In this document: positions 18,081 to 25,819 of the stretch, in pieces
Position numbering within the stretch: the first letter of the stretch is position 1
Layout of the letters: each line of letters begins with the position of its first letter
Assembly (NCBI GenBank): GCA_021804965.1
Contig: JAJZGG010000018.1
Coordinates: forward strand, 1 to 38,322
Direction: 5' to 3'
Length of the DNA: 38,322 nt
Source: Acidobacteriota bacterium
GTDB lineage: Bacteria; Acidobacteriota; Terriglobia; Terriglobales; Acidobacteriaceae
Translations under genes and position numbers: made by a program
Notes under the pieces: generated by a model
What the model was told of the DNA's origin: nothing
The model's database searches: none
The model's input: only the letters and a program-made list of their open reading frames with translations

Positions 18081-18400
18081 GGCTGTTCTGCCTCCAGCAT
18101 GGCGAGAAACTGACGCGCCAGACGTGATTCTCCGGGGTTGGATTCGCCGTGCATGGAGCAGAGATCGAGGAACTGCTCGACGACGCGACCCTCTTCCAGA
18201 TCGAGCCGCAGTTCGGCGAAGAGTCCATGCAGGGCAACGGCAAGCGAACGCAACTGGTCGGCCTCCTGCCAGGGTGCGTTGTGCGCAGCGGCAAAGAGGC
18301 CGACGCGACCCTGGGCGGATTCGGCAAGGCAGGCCGTCAACTGCGCGCGAAAGACGCGGCAGAGCTGCGCGATGTCGAGCGGTGAACCTTCGTCGCTCAC
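18077..18400 (-). CDS. Hypothetical protein, 107 residues, alpha-helical
   Basis: A soluble, probably all-helical protein starting MSDEGSPLDIAQLCRVFRAQL. It has no signal peptide and no motif that I recognise. It has three Cys (LCRVF, TACLA, DLCSM) and an acidic C terminus (QFLAMLEAEQP). The ATG overlaps the M24 peptidase stop by 4 bp, and its own stop overlaps the next gene by 4 bp, so it is the middle of a tightly coupled three-gene unit. The overlaps and codon use like the neighbours argue that it is a real gene. Confidence 0.68.
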   Translation of the reverse strand: MSDEGSPLDIAQLCRVFRAQLTACLAESAQGRVGLFAAAHNAPWQEADQLRSLAVALHGLFAELRLDLEEGRVVEQFLDLCSMHGESNPGESRLARQFLAMLEAEQP

Positions 18401-19740
18401 CGGGCAGCCTTCATGGCCGCTTCCACGTGCTCGGCGGTGTGCGGCAGGCTGGCAATGAGGTCGATGAGCTTGCCATCCGGACCGACGACGAAGGTGTCTT
18501 CGATGCGGACGCCGAGTTTCTCCTCCGGGATGTAGACGCCGGGCTCGATGGTGAAGACCATGCCGGGTTTGAGGACGGCCGGGTAGTTGGCCGGATCGTG
18601 AACATCGATGCCGACCATGTGGCCGAGGCCGTGAATCCAGTAATCGCTGAGCGGCTCGCCGTGCGGCCCCTTGCCATGGTCGTGGATGTACTGCCAGGCG
18701 ACGGTGTCCAGCGAGTTGGGATCCTTGTGGTAGGGATCGTTGATGGTGGATTTGCCGGCGACGAAGGCGGCAGCAGCGGCCCGCTGTGCGCCGAGAACCA
18801 CGTCATAGACCTCGCGCTGACGGGCGGTGAAGTGGCCGGAGACGGGCACGGTGCGCGTAATGTCCGAGGCGTACATGCTGTACTCGCAGGCGGCATCGAC
18901 GACGACGACATCGCCGGCCTGCATGGTGCCGGTGTTCTCGCCGTAGTGGAGCGTGGTGGAGTGGATGCCGGAGCCGACGATGGGAGCATAGGAGGGTCGT
19001 TCGCAGCCGTTCTCCATCATGCGGGCGATCATCTCGCCGGCAACGGCACGCTCGGTGACGCCGGGATGGACGGAGCGGAACATCAGCCGCTGGGCATCGA
19101 TCGAGGCATTGGCGGCGCGGGTGAGCAGGGCAATCTCGCCGGGGTCCTTGACCTGGCGCAGCGGCATGGTGAGCTGGGTGAGGTCGTGGCTTTTGAGCGG
19201 GGCCGCATCGCCCAGGGTGACGGCCGTCCAGGGCAGCAGGCCGGCATCCTCGCCGGGCTCGGTCCAGAGATTGGCGGCAAGGCGGCGGTCGGCGGCGATC
19301 ATCGTGTTCAGAATGCCGGGCAGGGCCGTCATGGGCATGACTTCAGCAATGCCGGACTGGGCCGAAGCGCCGGGCGTGGATGCGTCCATCTTGATGCCGG
19401 TGTACTTCTCCATGCGCAGATTGCGCGTGGGCAGGAAGAGAATTTCACGGTAGGGGCGGTGGCTGGCGGCATCCGGTCCGGCGATGAGCAGCGCGGCGCC
19501 CGGCTGATTCCAGCCGGTGAGGTAGTAGAAGTCGGCATCCTGCCGGTAGGGCATGAAGTCCAGCAGCGGCTCCTCGGCGGCGAAGAGAATGGCAACGCCG
19601 CCGTGGAGGAGATTGCCAAGCGCGACACGACGGCCATGGTAGGCCGGGAATGGCTGGCGCTCCAGCGCGGAGGAGTGGAGGGAAATCAGAGCCAGAACAA
19701 GGAGGGAAGGGAAGAGCAGCAGTTTCCGAAGCCGGGACAT
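18397..19740 (-). CDS. Secreted M24 metallopeptidase (Xaa-Pro aminopeptidase type)
   Basis: The 447-residue product has a Sec signal peptide (RLRKLLLFPSLLVLALISL, cleavage near residue 25). An N-terminal AMP_N domain follows (PFPAYHGRRVALGNLLHGG; DADFYYLTGWNQPGA). The pita-bread catalytic domain has all five metal ligands: D282, D293, H374, E399 and E414. This is the PepP/prolidase pattern for a dimetal enzyme removing N-terminal residues before proline, but here it is exported. The start at ATG 19740 gives a clean signal peptide; an in-frame TTG at 19776 adds 12 residues. The start codon lies 4 nt after an 11-bp hairpin. It is followed by two overlapping small genes and preceded by clpX. Confidence 0.92.
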   Translation of the reverse strand: MSRLRKLLLFPSLLVLALISLHSSALERQPFPAYHGRRVALGNLLHGGVAILFAAEEPLLDFMPYRQDADFYYLTGWNQPGAALLIAGPDAASHRPYREILFLPTRNLRMEKYTGIKMDASTPGASAQSGIAEVMPMTALPGILNTMIAADRRLAANLWTEPGEDAGLLPWTAVTLGDAAPLKSHDLTQLTMPLRQVKDPGEIALLTRAANASIDAQRLMFRSVHPGVTERAVAGEMIARMMENGCERPSYAPIVGSGIHSTTLHYGENTGTMQAGDVVVVDAACEYSMYASDITRTVPVSGHFTARQREVYDVVLGAQRAAAAAFVAGKSTINDPYHKDPNSLDTVAWQYIHDHGKGPHGEPLSDYWIHGLGHMVGIDVHDPANYPAVLKPGMVFTIEPGVYIPEEKLGVRIEDTFVVGPDGKLIDLIASLPHTAEHVEAAMKAAR

Positions 19741-19744
19741 GCAA

Positions 19745-19773
19745 ACAGGCTCGGCGATGGTTGCCGAGCCTGT
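19745..19773 (-). terminator. Hairpin between clpX and the M24 peptidase gene (weak terminator or translational control)
   Basis: On the minus strand ACAGGCTCGGC pairs with GCCGAGCCTGT (11 bp, 7-nt loop), followed by TTGC and then the peptidase ATG. The U-run is short. It would partly end the tig-clpP-clpX transcript. If read through, it would bury the only GAG that could act as ribosome binding site for the peptidase gene. Confidence 0.5.
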
Positions 19774-19834
19774 CAAGTCTGCTGCGTGTGCCTGAGTCGA
19801 AAAGCGGGTCAGGCGGATGGGTGAGGCCAGCCGA

Positions 19835-21112
19835 TCAGCCGGCCTTTTCGAGCAGGCTCATGGAGAGATCGCGCCGCTCGACCATCTCGCGGGTGATTTC
19901 AAGGTCACGCACGCGCTTGCTGTTGGGCAGGTGGTACATCAGGTCGAGCATCAGCTCCTCGAGGATCATGCGCAGTCCGCGGGCACCCACCTTGCGGCGC
20001 AGGGCTTCGCGCGCAACGGCAGCAACGGCATCGGCGGTGAAGTGGAGGCGGACATTCTCGAATTCAAAGAGGCGCTGATACTGCTTGAGAATGGCGTTCT
20101 TGGGCTTGGTGAGGATCTCGACCAGCGCAGCCTCATCCAGCTCCTCCAGCACGCCCATCACGGGCAGGCGACCGACAAACTCCGGGATGAGACCGTACTT
20201 GATGAGGTCCTGCGGCTCCACCTGGCGAAGCAGCTCGGCATCCCGCTGCGGGCGCAGGGCAATGGCACCCTCGCGCTCGGCCTCGCCGGCGGCCTTGAAG
20301 CCCATGGCCTTCTTGCCGATGCGGCGCCCGATGACGCGCTCCAGGCCGACAAAGGCTCCGCCGCAGATGAACAGGATGTTGGTCGTGTCCACGGCGGTGA
20401 ACTCCTGATGCGGATGCTTGCGGCCGCCCTGCGGGGGCACGTTGGCCACGGTGCCTTCGAGAATCTTGAGCAGGGCCTGCTGCACGCCTTCACCGGAGAC
20501 GTCGCGGGTGATGGAGGGATTCTCATCCTTGCGGCCAATCTTGTCGATCTCGTCGATGTAAATGATGCCGCTCTGGGCGCGGGCCACATCGCCGTCGGCG
20601 GCCTGGAGCAGCTTGAGGATGATGTTCTCCACATCCTCGCCCACGTAGCCAGCCTCGGTGAGCGTGGTGGCATCGACGATGGCAAAGGGGACGTCGAGCA
20701 TCTTGGCCAGGGTGTGGGCCAGCAGCGTTTTGCCGGAGCCGGTGGGCCCCAGCAGCAGGATGTTGGACTTGGCCAGCTCCACGTCATTGTTGCGCATGCG
20801 GTTCATCTGGATGCGCTTGTAGTGGTTGTAGACGGCGACGGCCAGCTTTTTCTTGGTCTGGTCCTGCCCGATCACATACTCATCGAGGAAGGTTTTGACC
20901 TCCTGCGGCTTGGGCAGGTGAGTGGGAGCGCTGGAGGGATTGGCCTCGGCGCGATCATCCTCGAGAATCGAGTTGCAGACGGCAACGCATTCATCGCAGA
21001 TGTAGGCGCGGGGATAATCACTGGGGGAGGAGATCAGTTTGGCGACTGCATCCTGCGATTTGTGACAGAACGAACAGCGGAGTGTATCTTCCGGTCCCGA
21101 ACGCGTTTTCAT
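19835..21112 (-). CDS. clpX: ATP-dependent Clp protease ATP-binding subunit ClpX
   Basis: ClpX is the AAA+ unfoldase that recognises substrates and feeds them into ClpP. The 425-residue product has the N-terminal four-Cys zinc domain (CSFC ... CDEC near residues 13-42), Walker A GPTGSGKT, pore-1 loop GYVG, Walker [10 protein letters not shown], and sensor/arginine-finger region [11 protein letters not shown]. It ends with the helical C-terminal domain ([22 protein letters not shown]). Length is normal. GGGGG and GAAGG precede the ATG. It lies 91 bp after clpP in the common order tig-clpP-clpX. Confidence 0.98.
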   Translation of the reverse strand: MKTRSGPEDTLRCSFCHKSQDAVAKLISSPSDYPRAYICDECVAVCNSILEDDRAEANPSSAPTHLPKPQEVKTFLDEYVIGQDQTKKKLAVAVYNHYKRIQMNRMRNNDVELAKSNILLLGPTGSGKTLLAHTLAKMLDVPFAIVDATTLTEAGYVGEDVENIILKLLQAADGDVARAQSGIIYIDEIDKIGRKDENPSITRDVSGEGVQQALLKILEGTVANVPPQGGRKHPHQEFTAVDTTNILFICGGAFVGLERVIGRRIGKKAMGFKAAGEAEREGAIALRPQRDAELLRQVEPQDLIKYGLIPEFVGRLPVMGVLEELDEAALVEILTKPKNAILKQYQRLFEFENVRLHFTADAVAAVAREALRRKVGARGLRMILEELMLDLMYHLPNSKRVRDLEITREMVERRDLSMSLLEKAG

Positions 21113-21156
21113 CCTTCAACCCCCACCAGGCTAAGCCTGTTCCCGATTCGATCCCG

Positions 21157-21183
21157 AGTGCCCATGAACCCCTGCCGGGCACT
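21157..21183 (-). other. Hairpin between clpP and clpX
   Basis: AGTGCCC pairs with GGGCACT around a 13-nt loop in the 91-bp gap. No U-run follows, so it is more likely an RNA stability or processing structure than a terminator. Confidence 0.3.
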
Positions 21184-21203
21184 GACCCATGCCGAGGCAC
21201 GGA

Positions 21204-21794
21204 TCAACTGCGCGGCCTGTCGATGATTTCATCGATGATACCGTACTCCTTGGCCTGCGGAGCGGTCATGATGAAGTCGCGCTCGACGTCGCGCTCGATG
21301 CGATCCAGCGGCTGGCCGGTGTGCTTGGCCATCAGCGTATTGGTGATGTCGCGAATGCGCAGAATCTCGCGCGCATGGATGTCAATGTCCGTGGCCTGCC
21401 CGCTAAGTCCGCCCATGGAGGGCTGGTGGATCAGGATGCGGGAGTTGGGCAGGGCGAAGCGCTTGCCCTTGGTGCCGGAAAGCAGCAGGAACGCTCCCAT
21501 GCTGGCAGCCTGACCAATGCAGTAGGTGACCACATCATTCTTGATGAACTGCATGGTGTCATAGATGGCCAGCCCGGCGGTGATGGAGCCGCCGGGGGAG
21601 TTGATGTAGAGCTGAATATCCTTTTCCGGATCTTCGCCGGAGAGAAAGAGCATCTGCGCCACCACGAGGTTGGCAATCTGGTCATCGATCGGGGTGCCGA
21701 GGAAGATGATGTTGTCGCGTAGCAGACGGGAGTAGATGTCGTAGGCGCGCTCGCCGCGACTCGTCTGCTCAACCACCATGGGAACCAATGCCAT
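21204..21794 (-). CDS. clpP: ATP-dependent Clp protease proteolytic subunit ClpP
   Basis: ClpP is the serine peptidase barrel of the ClpXP machine. The 196-residue product has the catalytic triad S98 (GQAASMGAF), H123 (LIHQPS) and D173 (ERDFIM), the INSPGGS oxyanion/handle region, and the usual ending [10 protein letters not shown]. Length is typical. GAGAG lies upstream of the ATG at 21794. An internal ATG ([10 protein letters not shown]) near residue 6 matches the mature N terminus of many ClpP proteins. It sits between tig and clpX, all on the same strand, so chaperone, peptidase and unfoldase are likely coexpressed. Confidence 0.98.
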   Translation of the reverse strand: MALVPMVVEQTSRGERAYDIYSRLLRDNIIFLGTPIDDQIANLVVAQMLFLSGEDPEKDIQLYINSPGGSITAGLAIYDTMQFIKNDVVTYCIGQAASMGAFLLLSGTKGKRFALPNSRILIHQPSMGGLSGQATDIDIHAREILRIRDITNTLMAKHTGQPLDRIERDVERDFIMTAPQAKEYGIIDEIIDRPRS

Positions 21795-21823
21795 TGCGTT
21801 ATTCTCTCACTTTGCCTGCTGGT

Positions 21824-21843
21824 CTGTCGCTTGCGGGCGACAG
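21824..21843 (-). other. Hairpin between tig and clpP
   Basis: CTGTCGC pairs with GCGACAG across a 6-nt loop in the 92-bp gap. No U-run follows. It may affect mRNA processing between tig and clpP; no function is shown. Confidence 0.3.
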
Positions 21844-21886
21844 AGGATGCTGGTTGGTAACGGACTGCCGGTGAACCAGAGCTGCC

Positions 21887-23296
21887 CTAAGCGGCAGGCA
21901 TACGCTGGTAAAGGGCACTGGCAGTCTTTTCGCGCTTGATCTGTTCTCGGATTCTAGCCAGTCCACCGTCATCGGTCAAACGCTTGCGAAGTGCCTCCAG
22001 CGGCTCGCGGGACTGGAGAGCCGCCATTTGCAGCTCGCGCTCCAGTTCCTCCTCGCTGACCTCGATCTGCTCGGCCTCGGCAATGCGGTCCAGCAGCAGA
22101 GCGGTGCGAACCTCCTGCAGTGCGGCATCGCGCTGGGCGGTGCGCAGGCGGTTGAAGTCGAGCTTGCGCATCATCTCCGCACTCATGCCCTGGGAGGCCA
22201 GGGCGCGCAGTCCGCGGTCCAGCCGTGCATCCACCTGCTGCTGGACGAGGGTCTCCGGAACGGGGAAGCTGAAGCGCTCGGCAAGCTGGGCAAAGAGGTC
22301 TTCGCGGACCTGCTGCTCGGTGTCGCGCTGGCGGGTGCTGAGCAGGAACTCGCGGATGCGGGTCTCGAGCGCAGCCATATTCTCGTATTCGCCCAGCTCC
22401 TGGGCAAAGGCGTCATTCAGCTCGGGCAGGGTCCGCTTCTTGATGGCCTTGACGTCGATCTTGTAGCGGACGGTCTTGCCGGCCAGACGCGCTTCCTGGT
22501 AGTCGGCCGGGTAAACGACCTCGGCTTCCATCTCCTGTCCGACGCAGGCGCCACGCAGGGCTTCCGTGAAGGCAGGCAGGGTCTGCTCGCCGCCAATCTC
22601 GACCAGCGAATTCTCGCCGCTGATGGGCTCGGCACCCTCCTCGGCAGCAACGCCGGAGAAGCTGATCTCGGCCCAGTCGCCATCGACCAGCGCACGCTCT
22701 TCGTCGACGGTTTCAACGGTGGCGCGCGACTCCTGCAGCTGCTTCAGCTCGCGCTGGAAGTCCTCTTCGCTGATGGTGATCTCCGGACGGGGTACGGTGA
22801 CCTGATCGTAGCCGTCAATGGAGATGGCCGGGATGACCTCAAAGACTGCGGTGCCTTCGAGCGGCTTGCCTTCCTCGAGGGTGAGCTGGGTAAGCTGCGG
22901 CTGCGAGACCGGCACAACTCCGGCAGCCTGAATGGCAGCCTGAAAACGCTCGGGCAGCAGGCGCTCGACAACATCCTTGCGGATCTGCTCGGCAAAGCGA
23001 CGCTTGACGACCTGCTCGGGCACCTTTCCGGCGCGGAAGCCGGGGATGCGGGCGTACTTCTTGAACTCGCGAAGGACGCGGCCAAAGGCGGCATCGACGT
23101 CTTCCACGGAAGCCTCGATGCGGACCTCGCGCACGCATTCGGGATTGAGCACCGGCGCGTGGCTGTGGCCGCTGTGATCGTGGCCGTCGTGGTCGTGACC
23201 CTCATGATCATGACCTTCGTGGTTGTGGTTTGGGGTCAATTCCTGGGCAGTGGCCTCAGCGTTGGGGGCGGTATCCATCGTTTCTGCAGAACTCAA
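21887..23296 (-). CDS. tig: Trigger factor with a histidine-rich N-terminal extension
   Basis: Trigger factor is the ribosome-bound chaperone and prolyl isomerase. The 469-residue product has the ribosome-docking signature IPGFRAGKVPEQ (near 84-95), an FKBP-type PPIase domain (about 195-290; DGDWAEISFSGVA ... VVYPADYQEARLAGKTV), and the helical C-terminal domain. The docking motif is displaced by about 42 residues relative to E. coli because of an extra N-terminal segment. This segment holds ten His in 23 residues (24-46) as alternating GHDH/EGHDH units, a likely divalent-metal binding stretch. The start is TTG at 23296, supported by GGAAGG 8 nt upstream; an ATG six codons later has no good ribosome binding site, and both starts keep the His stretch. 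It is first in tig-clpP-clpX. Confidence 0.96.
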   Translation of the reverse strand: MSSAETMDTAPNAEATAQELTPNHNHEGHDHEGHDHDGHDHSGHSHAPVLNPECVREVRIEASVEDVDAAFGRVLREFKKYARIPGFRAGKVPEQVVKRRFAEQIRKDVVERLLPERFQAAIQAAGVVPVSQPQLTQLTLEEGKPLEGTAVFEVIPAISIDGYDQVTVPRPEITISEEDFQRELKQLQESRATVETVDEERALVDGDWAEISFSGVAAEEGAEPISGENSLVEIGGEQTLPAFTEALRGACVGQEMEAEVVYPADYQEARLAGKTVRYKIDVKAIKKRTLPELNDAFAQELGEYENMAALETRIREFLLSTRQRDTEQQVREDLFAQLAERFSFPVPETLVQQQVDARLDRGLRALASQGMSAEMMRKLDFNRLRTAQRDAALQEVRTALLLDRIAEAEQIEVSEEELERELQMAALQSREPLEALRKRLTDDGGLARIREQIKREKTASALYQRMPAA

Positions 23297-23632
23297 AGTG
23301 TGTGCCTTCCAGTGTGCGTCCGTCTTTGCCGGGAGTTTGCTCCACGTGCCCGCCCGCGGCAGACTGTAGCCTGCAGGGACGGCACTGCGCAGTTTCCGTG
23401 CAGGAAGACGTCATCTTCTATGGTATGAGCCTTGCCGCAGGCGGTCAAACCGCAGGTGCCGGTGCATGGGGAGCGGGGCGGAGATGTATGCGGGTGGATG
23501 CCGGCCTGATTGGGCCCGGTGTGCTGCGCGCCTGTGCCGAGCTGGAACAGCATCGGCTGCGCCGAGGGGCGCAGCCGATGCGGAAAAGCAGACTGGTTAG
23601 GGGCCGGGTTTGGGCGGCCAGGGCTTGGAGAT
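23297..23632. other. 336-bp intergenic region with tig promoter side and epimerase terminator side
   Basis: No gene is seen. On the tig side the minus strand has TACAGT at 23363-23368, a possible minus-10 about 60 nt before the TTG start, and TACCAT further upstream; neither has a clear minus-35. On the other side lies the 14-bp hairpin at 23550-23581. Confidence 0.5.
23550..23581 (-). terminator. 14-bp perfect hairpin downstream of the aldose epimerase gene
   Basis: GCATCGGCTGCGCC pairs perfectly with GGCGCAGCCGATGC around a 4-nt loop. It starts 51 nt after the epimerase stop, read on the minus strand. Only TGTT follows, so it is a hairpin terminator without a strong U-run, or an mRNA-protecting structure. 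Confidence 0.6.
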
Positions 23633-24817
23633 TCAAGGCTGGAGCAGCTTGAGCCGTACCTGCCAGCGGGTGCTTTTGCCGGGAGCCAGCGTGACCATGC
23701 CGGTATTCATCGTTCCCCACTCCTTGCCGAAGGGGTCGCCGAAGTTGTACTGATCTTCCACGGCAACAAAGCTCTGGGTGGGCGGTGCGTAGACCTGCAC
23801 GGTGCGAATCTCCGGCGAGATGCCGTCGATCTCGACGCCGTAGTGGGCTGCCGGGTCCAGCACCTTGACGACGACCTCGCCGTGGGTGCGTTCCAGCGAG
23901 CTGAAGTTGTCATCGAGGAACTGGCCGCCGAGGGCCTTGCCGTTGGGAGCCTGGAAGTCATAGGCGGTGCCGGCGACCGGGACGAGCTTGCCGGTGGGGA
24001 AGACGTTGTCGTAGTTGTCGACGGTGGCCAGCACGCTGCCGGGAATGTGGAGTCGGGCCTGTTTGCGGTCCTTGCTGGGCAGCGCAAAGTAGGGATGCCA
24101 GCCGAGCGCGACCGGTTCGCTGGTGTTGCCGACGTTGCGGGCGGTGATGGAGAACTCCAGGCTGGAAGCCGAGAGCGTGATGGTGTATTGCAGGTCGCTG
24201 CTGGAGAACCAGTGTCCGCCAAAGTTGCCGCAATGGAGCAGGCCGGTGATGGTGCCGCCGGTCGCCGTACGCGTGATCTGGACATCGCCGACATGGGCCT
24301 TCAGGATGAGCCCGTGCATGGCGTGGCGTTCGGCACCAGGCAGATGGCCGATATTGTTTGCCGGGATGGTGATGGATCGTCCGTTCCAGACGGCGGTGAG
24401 CATTTTGCCGTCGGGTGTCAGCTTGCCGCGGATGCGATTGGGGTAGGGAAAGAGAAAGGCAGCGCCAAGCCGGTAGCCGAGATCGCCGTTGGGGGTGTCG
24501 CGGTCATTGAGGATGGTTGCGGTCTGGGCCACATCGGGCGAGGCGAGCACGTTCATTTCGCCCTTGCCCGGGAACCAGGCGGTGATCTGCTGCACTTCCA
24601 TGCCGCGGCCGGGCATGACGGTGATGCCGGTGAACTCCGGATGCGTGGCACCGGGGGTGTGGCGCCGGGTGAGCGTGACCGGGGCGACGCCGTTGATGAG
24701 AACTGTGGATTTGGCCGCCTGAGCCGACGCAGCCTGTGCGAATGCGGTGGGTGCAGCAACAAGGCCGGCCAGCAGGGCCAGCGCAACGGTATAAGACAGG
24801 GTCTGTATGGGTTTCAT
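23633..24817 (-). CDS. Secreted aldose 1-epimerase (mutarotase) family protein
   Basis: The 394-residue product has a Sec signal peptide (MKPIQTLSYTVALALLAGL, cleavage after AFA near 28). An aldose-1-epimerase fold follows, with GWHPYFALPS, which carries the family His, and an Asp/Glu-rich C-terminal site (FVAVEDQYNFGDPFG). Such enzymes interconvert the alpha and beta anomers of hexoses; export suggests action on sugars released outside the cell. The N-terminal half is less typical, so the true substrate is uncertain. ATG 24817 has AGGCGG 7 nt upstream, and TACAAT lies further upstream at 24876-24881. It diverges from the uracil-DNA glycosylase gene. Confidence 0.85.
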   Translation of the reverse strand: MKPIQTLSYTVALALLAGLVAAPTAFAQAASAQAAKSTVLINGVAPVTLTRRHTPGATHPEFTGITVMPGRGMEVQQITAWFPGKGEMNVLASPDVAQTATILNDRDTPNGDLGYRLGAAFLFPYPNRIRGKLTPDGKMLTAVWNGRSITIPANNIGHLPGAERHAMHGLILKAHVGDVQITRTATGGTITGLLHCGNFGGHWFSSSDLQYTITLSASSLEFSITARNVGNTSEPVALGWHPYFALPSKDRKQARLHIPGSVLATVDNYDNVFPTGKLVPVAGTAYDFQAPNGKALGGQFLDDNFSSLERTHGEVVVKVLDPAAHYGVEIDGISPEIRTVQVYAPPTQSFVAVEDQYNFGDPFGKEWGTMNTGMVTLAPGKSTRWQVRLKLLQP

Positions 24818-24875
24818 GAATATCCGCCTGATGAGGTGTAGCCGACTGTGGGGGGAAGGCCCGCCACGCCTCGCC

Positions 24876-24881
24876 ATTGTA
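24876..24881 (-). promoter_or_regulatory. Minus-10 element TACAAT for the epimerase gene
   Basis: TACAAT on the minus strand about 59 bp before the ATG, in the divergent promoter region. The predicted start is near 24870. No minus-35 consensus is visible. Confidence 0.35.
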
Positions 24882-24926
24882 CGCCATGGGGGCTGCGCCG
24901 CCGCCGCGTCAGGAGTTGGCTGCCCC

Positions 24927-24932
24927 TACAAT
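24927..24932 (+). promoter_or_regulatory. Minus-10 element TACAAT for the uracil-DNA glycosylase gene
   Basis: TACAAT ends 6 nt before an ATG at 24939. The transcript would therefore start at that ATG (leaderless) or carry a 21-nt leader to the ATG at 24960, which has AGGA 8 nt upstream. Confidence 0.4.
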
Positions 24933-24959
24933 ACGGGTATGCCGAGCAGGAAATCGGGG

Positions 24960-25703
24960 ATGGAAGTGGCAGGCGAAAAGGCAGGCGGCGAGGCGGACGG
25001 CGAAGTGCAAGCGTCGGCTGCAGCTCTGGCCGCGCTGAATGCCGAGATCACGCAGTGCGACCGCTGTCCACGCCTGCGCGAGCACTGCGCGGCGATTGCG
25101 CGCGAACGTCGCCGCCAGTGGCGGGACTGGGAGTATTGGGGAAGGCCTGTGCCCTCGTTTGGCGATGCCTCCGCACGGGTGGTGGTGGTGGGGCTGGCAC
25201 CGGGCGCGCATGGGTCCAATCGCACCGGACGACCGTTCACCGGCGATGGCTCCGGGGATTTTCTCTATCCGGTGCTGCATGAGACCGGCTTTGCCTCGCA
25301 GCCGGAGTCCACGCATCGCGAGGATGGGCTGGTGCTGCAGGATATGTGGATTACCGCGGCTGCGCGGTGTGCGCCGCCGGGCAACAAGCCCACGACGGAC
25401 GAGCTGCGACGGTGCGCCCCGTGGCTGGATGAGGAACTGCGACTGCTGACAGGCATGCGCGTCGTGGTCTGCCTGGGACGGATCGGGTTTGAGGCTGTGG
25501 TGGCGGCGCTGGTGCGCAGCGGCGCATTGGCTGCGCGCAGCGGCATCCAGTTTGCGCATGGGGCCGAGTATCGCCTGCCGGACGGGCGATTTCTGCTGGC
25601 CAGCTATCATCCCTCGCTGCAGAATACGAATACCGGAAAGCTGACGCGGAGGATGTTTTGCGCGATTTTTGAGCGGGCAAGGCAACTGGCTGCCCAGCCC
25701 TGA
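24960..25703 (+). CDS. Family 5 (UDGb-type) uracil-DNA glycosylase
   Basis: The enzyme excises uracil and related deaminated bases from DNA in base-excision repair. The 247-residue product shows the iron-sulfur ligands C33, C36, C137 and C152. It has the motif GLAPGAHGSNRTGRPFTGD (near 78-96), which has Ala-His where family 4 has an acidic residue and so points to family 5. It also has the C-terminal YHPSLQNTNTGKL motif. The start ATG 24960 has AGGA 8 nt upstream. The in-frame ATG at 24939 would add seven residues and fits a leaderless message. The gene stands alone and ends at a bidirectional terminator. Confidence 0.93.
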   Translation: MEVAGEKAGGEADGEVQASAAALAALNAEITQCDRCPRLREHCAAIARERRRQWRDWEYWGRPVPSFGDASARVVVVGLAPGAHGSNRTGRPFTGDGSGDFLYPVLHETGFASQPESTHREDGLVLQDMWITAAARCAPPGNKPTTDELRRCAPWLDEELRLLTGMRVVVCLGRIGFEAVVAALVRSGALAARSGIQFAHGAEYRLPDGRFLLASYHPSLQNTNTGKLTRRMFCAIFERARQLAAQP

Positions 25704-25753
25704 AGTAAGATCGGCCGCAAGATGGGCCGCGAGAGCGGAAGCGGGAAACAAGA

Positions 25754-25797
25754 AAGCCTGCCGGATGCGATGCTGCCCGGCAGGCTTATGTCTTTTT
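25754..25797. terminator. Bidirectional intrinsic terminator between convergent genes
   Basis: AAGCCTGCCGG pairs perfectly with CCGGCAGGCTT (11 bp, 12-nt loop). The plus strand continues ATGTCTTTTT; the minus strand continues TCTTGTTT after the stem's TT. It lies between the ends of the glycosylase gene (plus) and the secreted-protein gene (minus). Confidence 0.88.
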
Positions 25798-25819
25798 CCA
25801 GTTCATTTTTCAGTCTGGA

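Noticed and set aside
17950-19824. 624-codon plus-strand frame opposite the M24 peptidase
   Set aside because: Antisense to a peptidase with all five metal ligands; Gly/Asp/Val-rich mirror composition.
22028-23428. 466-codon plus-strand frame opposite tig
   Set aside because: Antisense to trigger factor; the hydrophobic Val/Ile run at its end is the mirror of the His/Asp repeat.
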